From the NCBI GenBank assembly GCA_019690055.1, contig JADGGF010000342.1:1-5160 (forward strand): DNA of 5,160 bases, given 5' to 3'. Below are positions 4,987-5,160 of this stretch, piece after piece. This DNA comes from Micromonosporaceae bacterium (GTDB taxonomy: Bacteria; Actinomycetota; Actinomycetes; Mycobacteriales; Micromonosporaceae). Positions within the stretch are counted from its first letter, which is position 1, and each line of letters opens with the position of its first letter. The position numbers and the translations under genes were made by a program. A model generated the notes under the pieces. The model saw nothing but the letters and a program-made list of their open reading frames with translations, searched no databases and was not told the origin of the DNA.

Positions 4987-5160
4987 ATGACGTTCTCGAT
5001 CGTGGCCCGGTCCGCCGACGGCTCGGCGTTCGGCGTGGCCGTCGCCAGCAAGTTCCTGGCGGTCGGGGCGGCCGTGCCCGCGGCGCAGGCCGGCGTTGGC
5101 GCGATCGCCACCCAGTCGTACGCCAATCTCGCCTACCGCCCGCAGGGCCTCGCGCTGCTC
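4987..5160 (+). CDS. DUF1028 family protein, C-terminus missing at window edge
   Basis: The frame is open from ATG 4987 to the right edge (58 codons). The N-terminus MTFSIVARSADGSAFGVAVA, then SKFLAVGAAVPAAQAGVGAI and ATQSYANLAYRPQGL, is the hallmark opening of DUF1028 proteins, which are predicted to have an Ntn-hydrolase-like fold and have no settled substrate. With the start at 4987, Met removal would expose Thr2, the position of an N-terminal nucleophile in that fold; this mechanistic reading is inference. In-frame ATG 4975 would add four residues (MIGG) and lies at the junction of the last repeat unit. Neither start has a recognisable ribosome site, and the 28-bp array directly precedes the gene, so translation initiation is unusual. 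Most of the protein lies outside the window. Confidence 0.9.
   Translation, partial: MTFSIVARSADGSAFGVAVASKFLAVGAAVPAAQAGVGAIATQSYANLAYRPQGLALL

Noticed and set aside
4089..5126. 345-codon minus-strand open frame containing a repeated SLRDDGAL-type peptide
   Set aside because: The repeated peptide is only the 28-bp array read backwards; the rest is antisense to proC, DUF2203 and DUF1028 genes.

Overview
The window is very GC-rich, with G/C in nearly every third codon position, GTG starts and strong GGAGG-type ribosome sites. The proteins are typical of Actinobacteria: an Rv2179c-like exoribonuclease, a pyrophosphate-type phosphofructokinase and DUF2203 and DUF1028 proteins. The phosphofructokinase and the truncated left-edge protein read most like Micromonosporaceae, but that family-level guess comes from remembered sequences, not a search. 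Bases 3-21 look like a leftover Tn5/Nextera adapter, so the left edge is probably the end of a contig from a draft assembly.

Left part, minus strand (1-1386). A gene truncated at the left edge starts at GTG 351 and resembles the conserved N-terminus of an actinobacterial DUF308-type hypothetical protein. Behind a 339-base gap without a convincing gene lies a complete Crp/Fnr-family regulator (691-1386). Its cyclic-nucleotide pocket motif is intact, but its recognition helix is altered.

Divergent control region (1387-1621). It contains a perfect 16-bp palindrome just upstream of the regulator. Two tandem 24-bp repeats, each with a GAGA-tcg-TCTC operator-like core, lie on the side of the rightward genes.

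Right part, plus strand (1622-5160). In order: a DEDDh 3'-exoribonuclease containing the only in-frame TTA codon in the window; 6-phosphofructokinase with the Asp104/Lys124 signature of PPi-dependent enzymes; a gap almost filled by a 62-bp extragenic palindrome; proC (last step of proline synthesis); a DUF2203 gene preceded by a strongly ribosome-bound, out-of-frame 21-codon mini-ORF; an array of 28-bp tandem repeats; and the start of a DUF1028 gene cut by the right edge.

Functionally this is mainly housekeeping metabolism (glycolysis, proline synthesis, RNA turnover) with a regulator. I see no phage, transposase, toxin-antitoxin or defence genes. The noncoding DNA is the unusual part: a candidate autoregulatory site that covaries with the regulator's recognition helix, tandem operators, a long palindrome, a mini-ORF leader and a minisatellite directly before a start codon.
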